A stretch of 56,893 nucleotides of DNA from Acidimicrobiaceae bacterium (GCA_003170315.1 PNAH01000028.1:45577-102469), one strand, 5' to 3'. Positions 27,839 to 36,450 are shown, numbered from the stretch's first letter. Program-made: numbers and translations. Notes: generated by a model not told the origin, from the letters alone.

Positions 27839-28750
27839 ATGAGCCAAACTGACCAGTCGAATCAACTGCAAGCCACCCCGGTGGGACCGTCCGGGACACG
27901 CGTTCAGATTCACGAGCAAGAAGCCTGGACCATAAACGGCTGGTTCGGCGTTCTGGTGATCGCAATTTGCATTGGCGCCGTGATTCTGCTCGCTCACGGA
28001 TCGGCGAAGGGGTTCATCGCCATCCCCATCGTCGTCGCCGTCGTCGTGATGGGATCACTGGTCATAGTGCAGCCGGGTCAGACCAGGGTGGTGCAGTTCT
28101 TCGGCAGCTATGTCGGCACGGTGCACAAGACCGGGCTGTCCTGGATCAGGCCCCTCACTAAGCACCGAGACGTCAGCGTTCGAGTTCGGAACTTCGAAAC
28201 GAGTCACCTGAAGGTGAACGACGCCGACGGCAATCCCGTGGAGATCGCGGCCATCGTCGTGTGGCAAGTGACCGACACGTCGCGCGCGCTCTTCGCCGTC
28301 GACGATTATCACAACTTTATTCGCGTACAGGCCGAGTCGGCGCTGCGCCACGTGGCGACCACGCACCCCTACGACAACCCGACCGAGGACGGCGTGTCTC
28401 TTCGCGGCTCGACTGACGTCGTCGCTGGTGAACTCGCCGAGGAGGTCGCGCAACGCGTGGCCATCGCGGGGTTGGAGATCGTCGAAGTGCGAATCAGCCA
28501 CCTCGCCTACGCCCCGGAGATCGCCCAGGCGATGTTGCGACGCCAGCAGGCGAGCGCCGTGGTCGCTGCTCGATCGCTCATCGTCGATGGCGCGGTGGGA
28601 ATGGTGGAACTCGCGCTGGGTCGTCTGACGGAGCGAGGAATCGTCGACCTCGACGAGGAACGCAAGGCCGCCATGGTGAGCAACTTGATGGTCGTGTTGT
28701 GCAGCGACCAGCCGGCTTCGCCGATCGTCAACACCGGGTCGCTGTACTAA
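27839..28750 (+). CDS. SPFH/Band 7 domain membrane protein
   Basis: The 303-residue protein has two N-terminal membrane helices (about 32-75), then an SPFH domain: VQPGQTRVVQFFGSYVGTVH, TGLSWIRPLTKHRDVSVRVR, and VVWQVTDTSRALFAVDDYHNF, ending with a helical QQASAVVAARSLIVDGAVGM. SPFH proteins form rings in the membrane and organise proteases and microdomains. Two start codons lie in tandem; ATG 27839 has the better spacing to GAGGAG. A small DNA-binding-like gene follows after three bases, an arrangement that recurs in actinobacteria. Confidence 0.92.
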   Translation: MSQTDQSNQLQATPVGPSGTRVQIHEQEAWTINGWFGVLVIAICIGAVILLAHGSAKGFIAIPIVVAVVVMGSLVIVQPGQTRVVQFFGSYVGTVHKTGLSWIRPLTKHRDVSVRVRNFETSHLKVNDADGNPVEIAAIVVWQVTDTSRALFAVDDYHNFIRVQAESALRHVATTHPYDNPTEDGVSLRGSTDVVAGELAEEVAQRVAIAGLEIVEVRISHLAYAPEIAQAMLRRQQASAVVAARSLIVDGAVGMVELALGRLTERGIVDLDEERKAAMVSNLMVVLCSDQPASPIVNTGSLY

Positions 28751-28753
28751 TCC

Positions 28754-28948
28754 GTGAGCGAGCGCAAGCCGATATTGCTGCGTATCGACCCCGCCGTCCA
28801 CGACGCCCTGGCGAAGTGGGCGGCCGACGATTTGCGCAGTCTCAACGCCCAAATCGAGATCTTGATGCGTCAATCTCTCCTCGACGCCGGTCGCATGCCG
28901 AAGAAGACCGGTCCGATTCCCAAACGGGGCCGGCCTCCCGCGGTTTAA
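28754..28948 (+). CDS. Small RHH-type (Arc-like) protein, SPFH operon partner
   Basis: The 64-residue product (GTG start at 28754) has a strand ILLRIDPAVHD followed by two helices (ALAKWAADDLRSLNAQIEIL), the layout of a ribbon-helix-helix DNA-binding protein, and a basic proline-rich tail (KKTGPIPKRGRPPAV). It begins three bases after the SPFH stop codon, so it is in the same operon. It may bind the palindromes upstream of the SPFH gene; this is inference. Confidence 0.75.
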   Translation: MSERKPILLRIDPAVHDALAKWAADDLRSLNAQIEILMRQSLLDAGRMPKKTGPIPKRGRPPAV

Positions 28949-29217
28949 ACGCACCGCCTTCTCAACGCCATCATGTGAGGGGTCGATCTTGCCACGCTGT
29001 CACTTTCGCTGTGAGAGCTCGGAGTCCAGACCTGCAGATTGGGTTCGGCGGTGTGTGAGCGGTATCGGACATTTCACCGAACGGGCAAACGATTAATGCG
29101 GAGTTTGTGGCAAACTCGTCGTACACGACGTGGAAGAACTCGATTTCTACTTTGGGGCCATCTTGTGTGAGCGACAATCGTCAATCGATATTCGACACCC
29201 TAGAGAAGGCGGAGTGC

Positions 29218-29712
29218 ATGAAGGGCATTGCGAGACAATCGAATCGAATCGCCATCCACCGATTGGCCAAAGTTGCTCTGATTGCGCTGCCTTCAACGGC
29301 GCTGGCGTTGGTCTCGATGATCGTTCCCGTTGCGAGCGCTTCAGCGTCGACCACCAACTCCTTGGTAGTAAGTGGAGCCTTGTCAGGCACGTTGAAGATC
29401 GGTCCCGTCAGTGCATGCAGCGGGAGCACGAAATACGCTTCCCTCAGTTCATTTTCTACGACGCTTTCTTCAAAGAAATACAAGAATTGGTCGATAACCA
29501 TCTCGTTGACCAAGCCCGGCGCCGCCGCCAAGAAGTTCAACACCTCGACCGCGACTTTCGTGTTGCAAAGCGGACTGAACGGCTGGGTCGCGACGAAGGG
29601 AACAATGACGCTCGGGAACAATTCCGGTAGAGTCAACCTCACTTTGGGCGCTCATGAGGGCGCCGCCAGTGGCACCGTTCACGTGAAGGGCAGTTGGAAA
29701 TGCGCCGGCTAG
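29218..29712 (+). CDS. Secreted protein, unknown
   Basis: The 164-residue product starts with a basic region and a long hydrophobic signal peptide (VALIALPSTALALVSMIVPV, cleavage probably near ASA-SAS). The mature part is rich in Ser, Thr, Gly and Lys with an immunoglobulin- or beta-sandwich-like pattern and two cysteines (ACSG and WKCAG) that may form a disulfide. ATG 29218 is chosen because GGAG stands three to six bases before it and the signal peptide then begins at the N terminus. I do not recognise the family. Confidence 0.7.
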   Translation: MKGIARQSNRIAIHRLAKVALIALPSTALALVSMIVPVASASASTTNSLVVSGALSGTLKIGPVSACSGSTKYASLSSFSTTLSSKKYKNWSITISLTKPGAAAKKFNTSTATFVLQSGLNGWVATKGTMTLGNNSGRVNLTLGAHEGAASGTVHVKGSWKCAG

Positions 29713-29846
29713 CTTCTGGCGGCTGCTAAGCAAGCACCTCGAGGCCGCCCGCTTCGCGGCGTTTCACGCCTGCAGCTCTGTCGGCTCACACCGAATTTGG
29801 CGGCCACTTCCGTGACAACCCGGTCCGCGGTTTTGACGGCCGTTGA

Positions 29847-30629
29847 CTACCTCGCCGCGCGCTCGTTGGCCATGAACTTGCGCCACAACGGTGCGGGCAG
29901 GTGGCGCAGCGCGAAGAAGACGTAACGCAGGATTGGCGGGCTCCAAATGACGCGGACGCTGCTGGCCAAACCCTTCATCACGTTCTCGGCGACCTCGTCG
30001 ACCCCGGTCGTAAAGGGCCGCTCGGGCGTGCCTGCCGTCATCCTCGAGCGCACGAAGCCAGGGCGCAGCAACTGCAGGGTGACCCCAGTCCCCTCGAGCG
30101 AGTCGGCGAGGCCGTCGCAGAGCCGGTCGAGGCCGGCCTTGGCCCCGTCGTAGAGGTAGGCGACCCGACGCACGCGAACCGCAGCGACCGAGGACATGAC
30201 GAGGATCCGGCCGCTGCCCTGGGTCACGAGGCGCCGGCGCACCTCGGCGAGGGCCGCGACGGGCCAGGCGAAGTTGACCGTGGCCATCAGACCCGCTGCC
30301 TCGGCGTCGTCGTCCATGGCAAACTGGTCGCCGAGGATCCCGATGGCCACGATCACCAGGTCGACCCGATCGCCCACCCTTTCGAAGGCCTCAGAGACCG
30401 TGGCCCTTGCGTTGGCGACGTCCCTTGCGTCGAAGAGCACGGTGTCGGTAGTGATGGCCCCGTAGTTGCAAGTCTCTCGCGCCGCGGCGTCGAGGAGACT
30501 CTGATTGCGTCCGGCGAGTACCACGGTGTGGGTTTGCGCGGCGCAGAGCTTGCGAATCACTGCCCGGGCGATGTCCGAGCTACCGCCCAGCACGATAACG
30601 GTCTGGGGCTGTCCCAATGAGTTTTCCAT
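29847..30629 (-). CDS. dprE2: DprE2-like short-chain dehydrogenase
   Basis: The 260-residue SDR has the cofactor motif VLGGSSDIARAVIRKL (a GGxSDI variant), VVLAGRNQSLLDAA, and the catalytic Ser-Tyr-Lys in VMSSVAAVRVRRVAYLYDGAKAGLD. This variant is typical of DprE2, which with DprE1 epimerises decaprenylphosphoryl-ribose to the arabinose form used for arabinan. DprE1 is not in the window, so the role is an assignment from the family's motif, and a generic SDR is the alternative. The gene is transcribed away from the 461-residue gene with a 106-base promoter region between. Confidence 0.78.
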   Translation of the reverse strand: MENSLGQPQTVIVLGGSSDIARAVIRKLCAAQTHTVVLAGRNQSLLDAAARETCNYGAITTDTVLFDARDVANARATVSEAFERVGDRVDLVIVAIGILGDQFAMDDDAEAAGLMATVNFAWPVAALAEVRRRLVTQGSGRILVMSSVAAVRVRRVAYLYDGAKAGLDRLCDGLADSLEGTGVTLQLLRPGFVRSRMTAGTPERPFTTGVDEVAENVMKGLASSVRVIWSPPILRYVFFALRHLPAPLWRKFMANERAAR

Positions 30630-30735
30630 GGCTATCTCCCGTTGAGCTGTAGGCGACGGGAGAGGTTTCTCTCGAGTCCGTGCTCAAGGTCGGCGAGATT
30701 CTTCACGGCGAGGAATAATCTAGTATTGAAATTAA

Positions 30736-32121
30736 ATGGAACGGTGTCGCTTGGACGTGCAAGTTTCCGACGTACGGGCGTGCCCCTGGTGGCGTCCGCT
30801 AAAGGTCGCGTTCGTGGGCGAGAACCGCGGGTCCGTGCGCATGGCTGAGTTTCAATCTCAACTTTTGGATTCGTTTCGTGACCAGGGTCACACCATAGTG
30901 ACCACGAGCGAGGCAGATATTGATCTGTTGATTGATAACGCCATGATTCCTGACGGACCCGAACCATTGCTGCAACGCATTCCGGAGCGGTCGCAGCCAC
31001 TGATGTTGACCGTTATGAAGGACTATCAGCTCAAACGTCGACCTCACAATTTGGTCGTTCTCGTCGGTGTCGACGAGGCGCTGGGTTCCTGGTCTCATGT
31101 TGACGTGGTCTCAACGGCACGTGTCGCCATGGGCAGAATAGGTTCTTTTAAAATTGTCTTCGTGTCCGGCTCGGGGGCGGACGAGGTCACTTACTGTACC
31201 CTCGAGGGGGGACATCCCACGGAGACGCACGCGAAGGTCGACGGGTTACGTGACCGGCTGGTGGCGAGCGCAAGCGCTCGAGAAGTTGGCGGACAGTTCG
31301 ATGTCAATAACGACGCCATCACGCAGGCAACGTGGAACGAAACCAAGATTCCCGATGAGATAGTGCGCGCCGGTCACCGAATGCATCAATTGGGATTGCT
31401 GCCTCAGCCCCAAAAGATTTCGGATTACGTGTCCCAACGAATGGCTCGCGTGTACGAGCGGTACTTGGGTCTCAAGGGTTTTAGTGAGGGCATGCTGTTC
31501 GCAGTGGATCCACTCACCGGGACCACGATGGTGACGGCTTCGGGTAGTTGGGACGTCGACAAACGGGCGTTACATCGCGACGAAGTTACCGCGCTTTCCG
31601 GAATCGTTGAGGGACGAGTGCAAGTCCAAGCTCCCTTCGGAGTTCGGCCCAAGGGTCCTTCGGTAGAGGCGCTTGAAGTGTTGTCACTCCTTGACGCCGT
31701 CCCACGCATCCGATTATCCCCCGATGGTGTAAACGGTTGGCGACTCGACCCCAACGGCCAGATCGAGGTTCCGATCATCAGATCTGGTATCCATGCTCAT
31801 ATTGGCGTGTCGTCCGCCGACGACGCAGTAGTGGAAACGGTTGAGCCCGATCGGAAGAACTATCCCTACGGCTTTGGCTGCGGGACTGACTTGATGTGCG
31901 AAGTCGCCCGAAATACTGTCGAGCGTTCCTCAGCGATTAATGATCCAAAGGATCGTCGACGATACGTTCGCTGGCCCATGTTGTATCACGGTGAGATGGT
32001 AATAGAGCTCTGGAAGGAGGGGGCCGACAACGTGACGTTTGAGGGTCTCCTCGATCTATTCGATAATGCTAAGAGCAATGCCATCACATTCCGCTCCGAC
32101 CACGTTGATCAACCCCGTTGA
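30736..32121 (+). CDS. Protein of 461 residues, unknown
   Basis: I recognise no family. The N terminus after about 20 residues reads LKVAFVGENRGSVRMAEFQS, then DIDLLIDNAMIPDG, QLKRRPHNLVVLVGVDEALG and AMGRIGSFKIVFVSGSGADE, an alternating strand-helix pattern. The C terminus has PYGFGCGTDLMCEVARNTVE and WPMLYHGEMVIELWKEG. No membrane segment or signal peptide is seen. Base composition is lower in GC than that of the flanking genes, as is the following gene, which suggests transfer. The frame ends at TGA 32119-32121, yet the same frame stays open through to the next gene. Confidence 0.65.
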   Translation: MERCRLDVQVSDVRACPWWRPLKVAFVGENRGSVRMAEFQSQLLDSFRDQGHTIVTTSEADIDLLIDNAMIPDGPEPLLQRIPERSQPLMLTVMKDYQLKRRPHNLVVLVGVDEALGSWSHVDVVSTARVAMGRIGSFKIVFVSGSGADEVTYCTLEGGHPTETHAKVDGLRDRLVASASAREVGGQFDVNNDAITQATWNETKIPDEIVRAGHRMHQLGLLPQPQKISDYVSQRMARVYERYLGLKGFSEGMLFAVDPLTGTTMVTASGSWDVDKRALHRDEVTALSGIVEGRVQVQAPFGVRPKGPSVEALEVLSLLDAVPRIRLSPDGVNGWRLDPNGQIEVPIIRSGIHAHIGVSSADDAVVETVEPDRKNYPYGFGCGTDLMCEVARNTVERSSAINDPKDRRRYVRWPMLYHGEMVIELWKEGADNVTFEGLLDLFDNAKSNAITFRSDHVDQPR

Positions 32122-32301
32122 AGACAGGTTGGTGTTGGAGATCCGGAATCGCCAATCGCAGTCTCATCGACTCGAAAGCGTGAAGCGGCGAACCCAATTC
32201 GTCGCGACTTCTTCAACTCGTGTTCGCCGCGCCAGTTCACTGAGCTCGTCAAGTCATTCAATTCATTCGAATTCGAGACCGGAACATACCGCGGCATTTC
32301 G

Positions 32302-32991
32302 ATGACTCCGGCAAGGTACCTCGCGAGATGGGAATTGGAAGATGTGCGAGGAGTGGTTGTCGTGGTTGACGTCCTTAGAGCCTTCACGACCGCCGCGTAC
32401 GCGTTCGCATCTGGAGCCTCAGCCATATGGCTCGTTGGAACAGTGGAGGAAGCCTTTGATCTGTCTCGCGCGATACCAAACGCCCTCACCATGGGTGAGG
32501 AGCACGGTCGTCGACCTGATGGATTTGACTTTTCGAACTCACCCGTCGGCGTGGCCAGCGCCGATCTCGAAGGGCGCGTACTCGTGCAACGCACATCAGC
32601 TGGCACTCAAGGCGCAATCGCAGCGAAGAACGCAGAGAGGTTGTTTGCCTCGAGCCTCGTTTGCGCCTCGGCTACGGCCAAGGCTGTCAGAAACACCGGT
32701 CTTGGAGTACCAACCTACGTAATTACTGGCCGTTTTCCAGATTCCCCCGATGGCGGAGAGGATGACCTCGTTACTGCACAGTTGATTGAGCGCGCCCGAC
32801 TAGGAGACGCGCTTGCAACCGCCGCAGCGAAAGACGCCGTTGCTAGTTCAGTGTGGGCGCAAAAGATGGACGGGATGGACGTGAATGACGTTCATCAAGA
32901 TGACGTCGCATATTCAGTCGACGTTGACAGATTCGATTTTGCGATGGAGGTGGAGCGGGTCGACACCCGACTTCGTTTGGTAGCGCGATAG
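32302..32991 (+). CDS. ComB-like 2-phosphosulfolactate phosphatase family protein
   Basis: The 229-residue product has the ComB core: VVVVVDVLRAFTTAAYAFAS, the GEEHGRRPDGFDFSNSPVG loop, and VLVQRTSAGTQGAI, which carry the catalytic acidic and Ser/Thr residues of the family. In archaea ComB removes phosphate from phosphosulfolactate in coenzyme M synthesis; most bacterial members have no proven role. ATG 32302 has no good Shine-Dalgarno. The frame is open for 60 codons upstream, with protein-like content but no start codon, back to the TGA of the previous gene. The two genes probably belong together. Confidence 0.85.
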   Translation: MTPARYLARWELEDVRGVVVVVDVLRAFTTAAYAFASGASAIWLVGTVEEAFDLSRAIPNALTMGEEHGRRPDGFDFSNSPVGVASADLEGRVLVQRTSAGTQGAIAAKNAERLFASSLVCASATAKAVRNTGLGVPTYVITGRFPDSPDGGEDDLVTAQLIERARLGDALATAAAKDAVASSVWAQKMDGMDVNDVHQDDVAYSVDVDRFDFAMEVERVDTRLRLVAR

Positions 32992-32998
32992 GCGCCAA

Positions 32999-33850
32999 CT
33001 ACTTTAGGAGGCGAGATAGACGGCGGTCGGCGAGGACTTTGCCTTTCGTCTGGCAGCTCGGGCAGTAGGTCATTTCATAGGACTCGAATGAGACTCGTGC
33101 CAGAGTGTCGCCGCAGGGAAGCGGACAGGGTTCACCGAAGCGGCCGTGCACCGCGAATCGACCGCTGAGACTTGACTCCGAAAGCCCACCTACGCGGGTC
33201 CGTTCCGCTGCGAGGGCCTGGCTAAGGACTTTGTCGACCGCCTCGATCAGACGCTCCCGCTCGATGGCGCTAAGCGAGCCCATGGCGCCGAAGGGGGAGA
33301 GTCGAGCTTGATGCAAGATATCGTCGCCCCAGCCACGACCGATTCCCGACATGACGCGCTGATCGCGCAGGTCGGAGTGAAGGCGTCGGTTACTCGTACT
33401 AGTGCGTATGAGCTGGGAGAATTTGGCGGTAAAGGGCTCAGGCCCTAAGCCCTTTAGCGGCCCATCGTCATCGGCACCGAGGATCCACCAAGCCGCTTTG
33501 CGGTGGGTACCGAACTCACGGATGAGGATCGCCCGGCCGCGCGGATCACCGTCGAATGTGAATCGAGCGGCGGCCCCTCTAGGTCTCGTCACCTTGGGTG
33601 GCTCCTCGATATCGACCCTCCCGGCCTGTGAGAGGTGGAGAACGATTCGTGGGCCATGGTCGAACGTGAAAACAAGGTACTTGGCTCGGCGCGCCACGGA
33701 CATCAGCGTGTGACCGAGGAGCTCAGCGGACTCTGGCGACACTGTTTTGAGCGAAGAGAAGCCAAGCAGTCGGACCTCTCGCAACCTGCGGCCAACGAGA
33801 GACTCCGTGAGTCGCTCGGAGAGCGCCTGCATTTCGGGGAGTTCCGGCAC
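32999..33850 (-). CDS. Fpg/Nei family DNA glycosylase
   Basis: The 283-residue enzyme begins MPELPEMQAL, placing the catalytic Pro2 and Glu3, and has a conserved Lys57 in RRAKYLVF. It ends with a zinc finger in which the first pair is C-x3-C (CPLPC) rather than the usual C-x2-C and the second is CPSC. Fpg/Nei enzymes excise oxidised bases and cut the strand at the abasic site. It is convergent with the ComB-like gene and is the last backbone gene before the integrated elements. Confidence 0.92.
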   Translation of the reverse strand: MPELPEMQALSERLTESLVGRRLREVRLLGFSSLKTVSPESAELLGHTLMSVARRAKYLVFTFDHGPRIVLHLSQAGRVDIEEPPKVTRPRGAAARFTFDGDPRGRAILIREFGTHRKAAWWILGADDDGPLKGLGPEPFTAKFSQLIRTSTSNRRLHSDLRDQRVMSGIGRGWGDDILHQARLSPFGAMGSLSAIERERLIEAVDKVLSQALAAERTRVGGLSESSLSGRFAVHGRFGEPCPLPCGDTLARVSFESYEMTYCPSCQTKGKVLADRRLSRLLK

Positions 33851-33981
33851 TTTTACATTTTATTGCGTCGACGGTTGTGATTGATTTAGAAGTAGTTCTT
33901 CGCAGCGATGACGACCAACATTGGACCACGGATCAGCGGTTATTGGAATGCTCCAGATCAGCCGTGGTATTACAGGAATTT

Positions 33982-34020
33982 AGTGGGCCGCCCGGGTCTC
34001 GATCCCGGCACCTTGGGATT
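33982..34020. repeat. att-like repeat copy 1 (tRNA-Lys 3' end)
   Basis: These 39 bases are identical to 46115-46153, which contain the T arm and the acceptor 3' strand of the tRNA-Lys gene. Only the tRNA's 3' part is present. It is the left-hand boundary of the integrated DNA. Confidence 0.85.
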
Positions 34021-34372
34021 CGAGCCAGGACGTACGGAGGCGTCTGTCGTTGTCCGTGTGGCCTGGTCAGAGGATTATGCATGTGCGCCGACGTCCGCCG
34101 ATATCCTCTCGAATCTGCTTCCCTGGCTACACGATTGGCTACATAATCTCGGGTGTGTGGTTTCAAGCACCGTTCAAGTTTCTGGCCCTGATGGACTAAG
34201 AATCGAGGTTCGTGTCGAGGGGGCCAGCTCGCTGAGATGGCCCCCTCTACTCCTGAAGAGAGATGAGCGCTGTCCAAAATGGCATTGCGAGACTGTCGAT
34301 CATTCGATAACTCTAAAGACATTGATGCGTTCCCCTTGGCCTCCGCAGTTGAGGTCGCGCAGCGGCGCCTGA
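34021..34372. other. Left end of element B without recognisable gene
   Basis: This stretch holds the left arm-type repeat (34124-34143) and no convincing gene. Frames that cross the att copy encode the 'GRPGLDPGTLG' peptide, which is only the tRNA sequence translated. Confidence 0.5.
34124..34143. repeat. Arm-type direct repeat, left end of element B
   Basis: Two TGGCTACA units separated by four bases lie 104 bases inside the left att copy. A 19-of-20 match is at 36431-36450 near the right end. Confidence 0.5.
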
Positions 34373-35050
34373 CTATTGAGCCACCCACTCGGGAACGAGA
34401 CAGACGGCCCTCGACCTACCGAGGCGCTTCGCTTCGTACATTGCAGTGTCGGCGTCGTGCAGGCCAGCTTGGGCGTGCCCCCGCTCGACGAACGCCACGC
34501 CGAGACTTAGCCGCAGGTCGATGGTGGTTGTGCTGGGAGAGACGGTCATTGTCGGGGCTACCAAATTCAAAACCATCCGGTTCACGTCCCGAACGTCATT
34601 CTCGTTCGGCCCCCCGGGAAGTAGCCTCGCCCGATCGACCGCGGCCAAGACCTCGGCGTAGTTGCCCCCGGCCAAGTGGATCTCGTGGGCTGCGAATGGC
34701 GTGTCAAAGGCCCGCAGAATCGCCCGCGCCGCATCCTGAACCTCCGCGACCTCGCGCACCACGGGCAGCAGCAGGGCAAACTCGTCGCCGCCAAGGCGGG
34801 CCACGCAGCTCCCCGCGGGAGCGACCAGGCCGATCCGCCGAGCGACCTCGGCGAGTGCCTGGTCGCCGTAAGCGTGCCCGTACGCATCGTTCACCATCAG
34901 GAGGTGGTCCACGTCTGCGAGAACAACGCCGACGTGGGCGCCGTTATCTCCAGGTCGGCTGTCAAAGTCCGCAATGAGCGCGTTGAGACCCTTGCGACTG
35001 AGCAACCCGGTCAGCGCGTCTAATGCGTCTGACTGAACGTCATCGCTCAT
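34373..35050 (-). CDS. Minimal GGDEF-domain protein (diguanylate cyclase-like)
   Basis: The 225-residue protein starts almost at once with the GGDEF fold (DALTGLLSRKGLNALIADFD, VLADVDHLLMVNDAYGHAYGD) and has the intact catalytic loop RLGGDEFALLLP. The late part (LSLGVAFVERGHAQAGLHD, TAMYEAKRLGRSR) is also standard. There is no sensory domain. A roughly 45-residue insertion separates the GGDEF strand from the last part. GGAGG precedes ATG 35050. It would make cyclic di-GMP in the cytoplasm if active; no I-site RxxD is obvious. Confidence 0.88.
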   Translation of the reverse strand: MSDDVQSDALDALTGLLSRKGLNALIADFDSRPGDNGAHVGVVLADVDHLLMVNDAYGHAYGDQALAEVARRIGLVAPAGSCVARLGGDEFALLLPVVREVAEVQDAARAILRAFDTPFAAHEIHLAGGNYAEVLAAVDRARLLPGGPNENDVRDVNRMVLNLVAPTMTVSPSTTTIDLRLSLGVAFVERGHAQAGLHDADTAMYEAKRLGRSRAVCLVPEWVAQ

Positions 35051-35407
35051 TCGGTGCCTCCGGATGTGGGCCGCGTTCCAGCGGTGCGCTGGTCTCGTCA
35101 TCTCACCTTAGGAGTAGAGGGGAGAGATGGCGATGACGCAGCCACGCCTAAGGACTCGCCCCCCAGTGCCGGCGTACGCATGCGCGGGAGCGCAGCGCCG
35201 ACGGCACCGAGTCCGGGGAGACTATTGCAGTTCACTGAAGCGGCTCGTTCGAGTTACGCTTCTCGGAAGTCTCTGCGTGTGGGTTCACGTCGAGGGCCCG
35301 ACGTGACAGTTCTGCAACCTTGCACTGGAGACTGATTCCTTCATACGAGTGATTGAGGCAACGCTTAGTGCCATTCATGACCCGCGCCAGAGACGTAGTT
35401 TGATGCG
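35051..35407. other. Intergenic region between GGDEF and orphan gene
   Basis: It contains the left copy of a 41-base direct repeat (35295-35335) and otherwise nothing that I can assign. The two genes diverge here. Confidence 0.45.
35295..35335. repeat. 41-base direct repeat, left copy
   Basis: It matches 36254-36294 at 39 of 41 positions. The two copies bracket the 272-residue orphan gene so that the unit is 959 bases. Confidence 0.75.
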
Positions 35408-36226
35408 ATGGACGATGCCAACGTCGAATGGCTCAAGGGGCGCGCGGCTCGCTTCGGGGCTCCAGCGCCCAACTGGAACGATGTCCTAGATCTGATGAGT
35501 CTCGGCCACGCTGACTTAATCGACTGGCATGGAGTACAAGTCAATCAGGCATGGATCGGCCGTTCTGTTTCAGGAATTTCACCCACAAATGTTGATGAGT
35601 TTGGCCCTCGATGGGAAGAGATACTTGACCTCGGCTTCAACGATTGGATTGATGTTGACCCAGTAAAGGGTCCGAACGGATATGTAGTCATGATTATGTA
35701 CACACCGTCGAATTTCGACCCCAAACACACGTCTCCTATGCGGCGATTTCATAGAGACACTATCGATGTCAATGTGACCCCCTTTCCGCGACAAGTGATC
35801 AACGAATTAGCTGGCCGCGTGATCGATATGTCCGAATTTCGCACCCCTTCAACTTGGGACGACATCCTTGCCCGGCTGTCGTTGCGCGAAAACCGACCAT
35901 TGAACTGGAGCGATGTCGCCGTGGTAGAGGATCCCTTTGACGGCCGTGGAAGAGAAGGTCCGACTCACGCTGCGGAGTTCTCAGAGCGCTGGCAGGAGAT
36001 CCTCGACCTGGGTTTCGGATACTTCGTTCTTGTCGATCCCTATGCCGAGAATGGCGAACTCTGCCTCCGCATTCGTTATTACACCGCTCCAATGCACTTC
36101 ACCTCGCATGAAGGCGTCCACGGCGTATCGGAGCGACGCTATAACCGCGATCAAATCAAGGTCGACGTTGTAAGGCCCTTACGCCGCTTTTGGGTTGAGA
36201 AACTTCAGGTCTCCAATTCGAGTTAA
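35408..36226 (+). CDS. Orphan protein with two internal repeats, 272 residues
   Basis: The protein contains two copies of a unit of about 130 residues. Copy 1 has NWNDVLDLMSLGHADLIDW, EFGPRWEEILDLGFNDWIDV and VVMIMYTPSNF. Copy 2 has TWDDILARLSLRENRPLNW, EFSERWQEILDLGFGYFVLV and LCLRIRYYTAPMHF, then the shared acidic 'NRDQIKVDV' end (RDTIDVNV in copy 1). I know no family with this pattern. There is no signal or membrane segment. Composition is lower in GC than the backbone. It is flanked by 41-base direct repeats, so it may have moved as a cassette. The role is unknown. Confidence 0.7.
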   Translation: MDDANVEWLKGRAARFGAPAPNWNDVLDLMSLGHADLIDWHGVQVNQAWIGRSVSGISPTNVDEFGPRWEEILDLGFNDWIDVDPVKGPNGYVVMIMYTPSNFDPKHTSPMRRFHRDTIDVNVTPFPRQVINELAGRVIDMSEFRTPSTWDDILARLSLRENRPLNWSDVAVVEDPFDGRGREGPTHAAEFSERWQEILDLGFGYFVLVDPYAENGELCLRIRYYTAPMHFTSHEGVHGVSERRYNRDQIKVDVVRPLRRFWVEKLQVSNSS

Positions 36227-36253
36227 TTCCATCTGATGCTTGCCTGTGTCGGA

Positions 36254-36294
36254 GGCCCGACGTGACAGTTCTGCAACCCTGCACTGGCGACTGA
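36254..36294. repeat. 41-base direct repeat, right copy
   Basis: See the copy at 35295-35335; the two differ at two positions. Confidence 0.75.
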
Positions 36295-36430
36295 ATTAGT
36301 TCGTGCGGATTATGAGGTGATTAAAGGTCGTCTTCAGCCACGGATGAACCGTCAACTTTAAACAGGCCAATTTGTTCATCCGTATCTGGACCAATTTGAA
36401 CTAATCCCCGTCCGCGCGCGTCTGTGAGTT

Positions 36431-36450
36431 TGGCTACACAATTGGCTACA
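36431..36450. repeat. Arm-type direct repeat, right end of element B
   Basis: Two TGGCTACA units separated by four bases lie 46 bases inside the right att copy (36496). In a circular form of element B this and 34124-34143 would flank the joined att core. Confidence 0.5.

Noticed and set aside
33908..34372. A 154-residue frame across the att copy (with the GRPGLDPGTLG peptide)
   Set aside because: The peptide is only the tRNA-Lys 3' end read as protein; the same string appears at each att copy. The flanking parts have no family features.
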